A DNA stretch of 7,230 nt from JBBSIN01 sp038232055 (GTDB taxonomy: Bacteria; Actinomycetota; Actinomycetes; JADGOV01): contig JBBSIN010000083.1 in NCBI GenBank assembly GCA_038232055.1, forward strand, positions 1-7,230, given 5' to 3'. The notes below the pieces were generated by a model. That model was not told the origin of the DNA, searched no databases, and was given only the letters and a program-made list of their open reading frames with translations. Numbering within the stretch: the stretch's first letter is position 1; every line of letters begins with the position of its first letter. The translations under genes were made by a program, and so were the position numbers. Shown here in pieces: positions 5,742-7,230 of the stretch.

Positions 5742-6542
5742 TCAGCGGACCTCGGTGATCTCCGGGCCGCGATCGAAGGGTTGAAACTGCTCGGCGTCCT
5801 CCGCCGGCATCCCGGCCGCCTCGAGCACGTCCCGGGGGACCTGGACGAGGATCGGATCGCGGGGCGCCATCGCGTCGCGGCCGCGGACCACCACCGTCCC
5901 CCGGAAGGCGTCCTCCAGCGGCGCCGCAGCGGCCTCGTCCACGGCCGCCGCGCCGGTCAGCAGCCCGCGCAGGAACCAGCGGGGGCCGTCGACACCGACG
6001 AACCTGGCCGGCTGCAGCACGACCTCACCCTCCGGCGACTGCACCGGGACCGCGGCCCGAAGCTCCGTGCCGAACGGGCCGTCCGCCTCCGCGGCGCTGC
6101 CGCCACCCTCGCCCAGCGAGCCGGCGATCTCGGCCCGCACCTCAGCCCAGATTCCGCTACGGCGTGGCGCCGCGAACGCCGACACCTGTAGCGCGCCGTC
6201 CCCGACGAAGACAGTCGGCAGCACCGTGCCGTCGCCGGTGACCTCGAGCTGGATCTGACCGCCGTCCGGCACCAGCAACCGCAGTCCCCCCAGGTCGAGG
6301 CGGTCGACTCCGTCGTCGGGCACGTCGGTCTCGTCGTACGGCCCGTCGGGTCGCGCCGCCAGCGGCTCGGCCGCCTCGTGCCCGGCCTCCTCGGGCTCGG
6401 CGGCCGTGTCCTCGCGGACGTCGCGCTGGCCGTCATCGCCGTCATTGCCGTTGCCATTGCCGTCGTCGACAGCCTCGACGCCGACATCCTCGGCCGCCTC
6501 GTCGGCACGGCGACGCTTGTCTCCTCGCAGCCGTCGGAACAC
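5742..6542 (-). CDS. DUF3710 family protein
   Basis: This 266-residue protein belongs to the actinobacterial DUF3710 family, known from memory as the neighbour of dut. The first 60 or so residues are a basic start (MFRRLRGDKRRRADE) and an acidic, disordered linker with an Asn-Gly stretch at about 28–34. The conserved domain covers about 66–235: GPYDETDVPD, VDRLDLGGLRLLVP, VSAFAAPRRSGIWAEVRAEI, GPFGTELRAAVPV, ARFVGVDGPRWFLRGLLTGAAAV and VVVRGRDAMAPRDPI. No signal peptide or membrane segment is seen, so it is probably cytoplasmic. The function is unknown. The GTG at 6542 is chosen because GAGGAG lies six bases upstream and the start MFRR is typical of the family; the frame stays open upstream only because it overlaps dut. 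It begins one base after the dut stop, so the two are very likely co-translated. Confidence 0.9.
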   Translation of the reverse strand: MFRRLRGDKRRRADEAAEDVGVEAVDDGNGNGNDGDDGQRDVREDTAAEPEEAGHEAAEPLAARPDGPYDETDVPDDGVDRLDLGGLRLLVPDGGQIQLEVTGDGTVLPTVFVGDGALQVSAFAAPRRSGIWAEVRAEIAGSLGEGGGSAAEADGPFGTELRAAVPVQSPEGEVVLQPARFVGVDGPRWFLRGLLTGAAAVDEAAAAPLEDAFRGTVVVRGRDAMAPRDPILVQVPRDVLEAAGMPAEDAEQFQPFDRGPEITEVR

Positions 6543-6543
6543 G

Positions 6544-7035
6544 TCAGACTCCTCGGTTTGGCGGTAGGGCGGTCCCTTCGACCGGCGGTGTCCGGAACCC
6601 GCCCGTCGAGCCGAAGCCACCGGCCGACCGCGCCGACCGGGGCAACTCCTCGACCGCGGCGAACTCCGCCGTCTCGACCCGCTGGACGACCAGCTGGGCG
6701 ATCCGGTCACCACGCCGCAGCCGGACGGTCTCGCGCGGGTCGAGGTTGACCAGGACGACCTTGACCTCGCCACGGTACCCGCTGTCGATGGTGCCCGGCG
6801 CATTGACCAATCCCACTCCGAAGCGGACGGCAAGACCGGACCGCGGATGCACGAAGCCGGCGTAGCCCTCGGGAAGAGCCAGTGCCACACCCGTCGGGAC
6901 GACGGCCCGCTCGCCCGGTGGCATTTCGACGTCGACGGCAGCAACGAGGTCGGCGCCGGCGTCCCCGGGATGCGCGTACGACGGAAGCGGAAGGTCGGGA
7001 TCGAGCCGCCGGACGAGCACCCGCACCGGACTCAC
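6544..7035 (-). CDS. dut: Deoxyuridine 5'-triphosphate nucleotidohydrolase (dUTPase)
   Basis: This 163-residue protein is a trimeric dUTPase that hydrolyses dUTP to dUMP and pyrophosphate, keeping uracil out of DNA and supplying dUMP for thymidylate synthesis. All five motifs are present: DAGADL (25–30); HPRSGLA (63–69); GTIDSGYRGEVKV (81–93), with the catalytic-water aspartate D84 and uracil-contacting Y87; RGDRIAQLVVQ (108–118); and the P-loop-like GGFGSTGG (139–146) with F141 to stack on the base. The length is close to the usual 150–160; about 17 residues follow motif 5. The GTG at 7035 is the best start, placing the first strand as in M. tuberculosis Dut, although the Shine-Dalgarno is weak. 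The start sits in a 14-bp tandem duplication after the upstream gene's stop. The DUF3710 gene follows one base after the dut stop. Confidence 0.96.
   Translation of the reverse strand: MSPVRVLVRRLDPDLPLPSYAHPGDAGADLVAAVDVEMPPGERAVVPTGVALALPEGYAGFVHPRSGLAVRFGVGLVNAPGTIDSGYRGEVKVVLVNLDPRETVRLRRGDRIAQLVVQRVETAEFAAVEELPRSARSAGGFGSTGGFRTPPVEGTALPPNRGV
6548..6562 (-). promoter_or_regulatory. Ribosome binding site for the DUF3710 gene, within the end of dut
   Basis: GAGGAG on the minus strand ends six bases before the GTG at 6542. It lies within the open frame downstream of the dut domain, next to its stop codon. It decides the start codon, against the much longer open frame that runs back into dut. 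Confidence 0.65.
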
Positions 7036-7060
7036 TGGTTGTAGCTCACGGGTTGTAGCT
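7031..7060. repeat. 14-bp tandem duplication at the thioesterase/dut junction
   Basis: On the minus strand AGCTACAACCCGTG (7060–7047) is followed at once by AGCTACAACCAGTG (7046–7033), with one mismatch; the match continues for two more bases. The first copy carries the end of the upstream gene (its TGA starts in GTGA), and the second carries the GTG start of dut. A start at the GTG in the first copy would end after five codons, so only the second copy can start dut. Confidence 0.85.
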
Positions 7061-7230
7061 GCTCTCGGCGAACCGGTCCATGCGCACCTGGTCCCGCTCC
7101 CATTCGCTCGCCTCGCCGTACCTCGTGAAGTGCTCGAGAGGGACGGCGACGTAGACCGCGTCCGCCTCCGCGGCGAGTTCGCCGTCGGCGTCGCCGAGGA
7201 AGCCCTTGGCCGTGGTGTAGATGAGCCGGC
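7046..7230 (-). CDS. C-terminus of a probable hotdog-fold (PaaI-like) thioesterase, partial
   Basis: The last 61 residues of a minus-strand gene enter from the right edge and end at TGA 7048–7046. The pattern RLIYTTAKGFLGDADGELA, then AEADAVYVAVPLEHFTRY, resembles the last two antiparallel strands of a hotdog-fold acyl-CoA thioesterase: a long strand, a D-x-DG turn, a second strand, and VPLEHF. The final part (ASEWERDQVRMDRFAES) is charged and probably helical. A PaaI-type thioesterase beside dut is, as I recall, common in related actinobacteria. The active site lies in the missing part, so neither activity nor substrate can be judged. The gene precedes dut by ten bases and is probably in the same operon. 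The existence of the coding region is much surer than the family. Confidence 0.6.
   Translation of the reverse strand, partial: RLIYTTAKGFLGDADGELAAEADAVYVAVPLEHFTRYGEASEWERDQVRMDRFAESSYNP

Noticed and set aside
4944..6191. 415-codon open frame on the plus strand crossing ceoC, the OB-fold and the DUF3710 genes
   Set aside because: It spans three well-supported genes and reads as Arg/Gln/Gly-rich shadow sequence.
6543..6944. Upstream extension of the DUF3710 frame
   Set aside because: It overlaps dut in another frame, and a good ribosome binding site marks the GTG at 6542.
1..7230. Mobile element, CRISPR array, tRNA or rRNA
   Set aside because: No transposase, integrase, terminal repeats, regularly spaced repeats or RNA-gene signatures were seen; gene order looks conserved and chromosomal.

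Overview
This 7.2-kb window is high-GC, gene-dense DNA of actinobacterial type. GTG starts are common, genes are packed with stop/start overlaps, and some starts look leaderless. The gene set and order closely resemble a conserved actinobacterial neighbourhood. In Mycobacterium tuberculosis, from memory, this is the Rv2689c–Rv2697c block: RNA methyltransferase, APC-type permease, ceoB, ceoC, OB-fold protein, DUF3710 protein, dut. The genus cannot be fixed from the sequence. Nothing looks like a mobile element, phage, CRISPR array, tRNA or rRNA.

Left block, minus strand (about 1–3906): a KimA-type potassium importer, then a TrmA/RlmD-family 5-methyluridine RNA methyltransferase, then a 127-residue protein of unknown function. 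The two junctions are a TAGTG overlap and an ATGA overlap, so the three genes look like one translationally coupled operon. After the last stop come a hairpin and what may be the first codons of another minus-strand gene running off the left edge.

Centre, plus strand (3969–5331): two single-polypeptide TrkA/RCK proteins (ceoB, ceoC type), one base apart. They diverge from the KimA gene across a 62-bp gap that holds two plausible extended-free -10 boxes placed for leaderless transcription, with an imperfect inverted repeat between them. Importer and RCK sensors together make this a potassium-homeostasis locus; no TrkH/KtrB membrane subunit is present in the window.

Right block, minus strand (5301–7230): the end of a probable hotdog-fold thioesterase, then dUTPase (dut), a DUF3710 protein and a small OB-fold nucleic-acid-binding protein. 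The OB-fold gene and ceoC converge and overlap by 31 bp, with a perfect small hairpin in the overlap. The dut product keeps the dUTP pool low; the DUF3710 and OB-fold proteins are conserved companions of unknown role.

The window is mostly an ordinary, conserved chromosomal region. The points most worth a second look are the KimA/RCK pairing without a Trk/Ktr channel, the compact divergent promoter region, the 14-bp tandem duplication at the thioesterase/dut junction, and the coupled 127-residue unknown protein.
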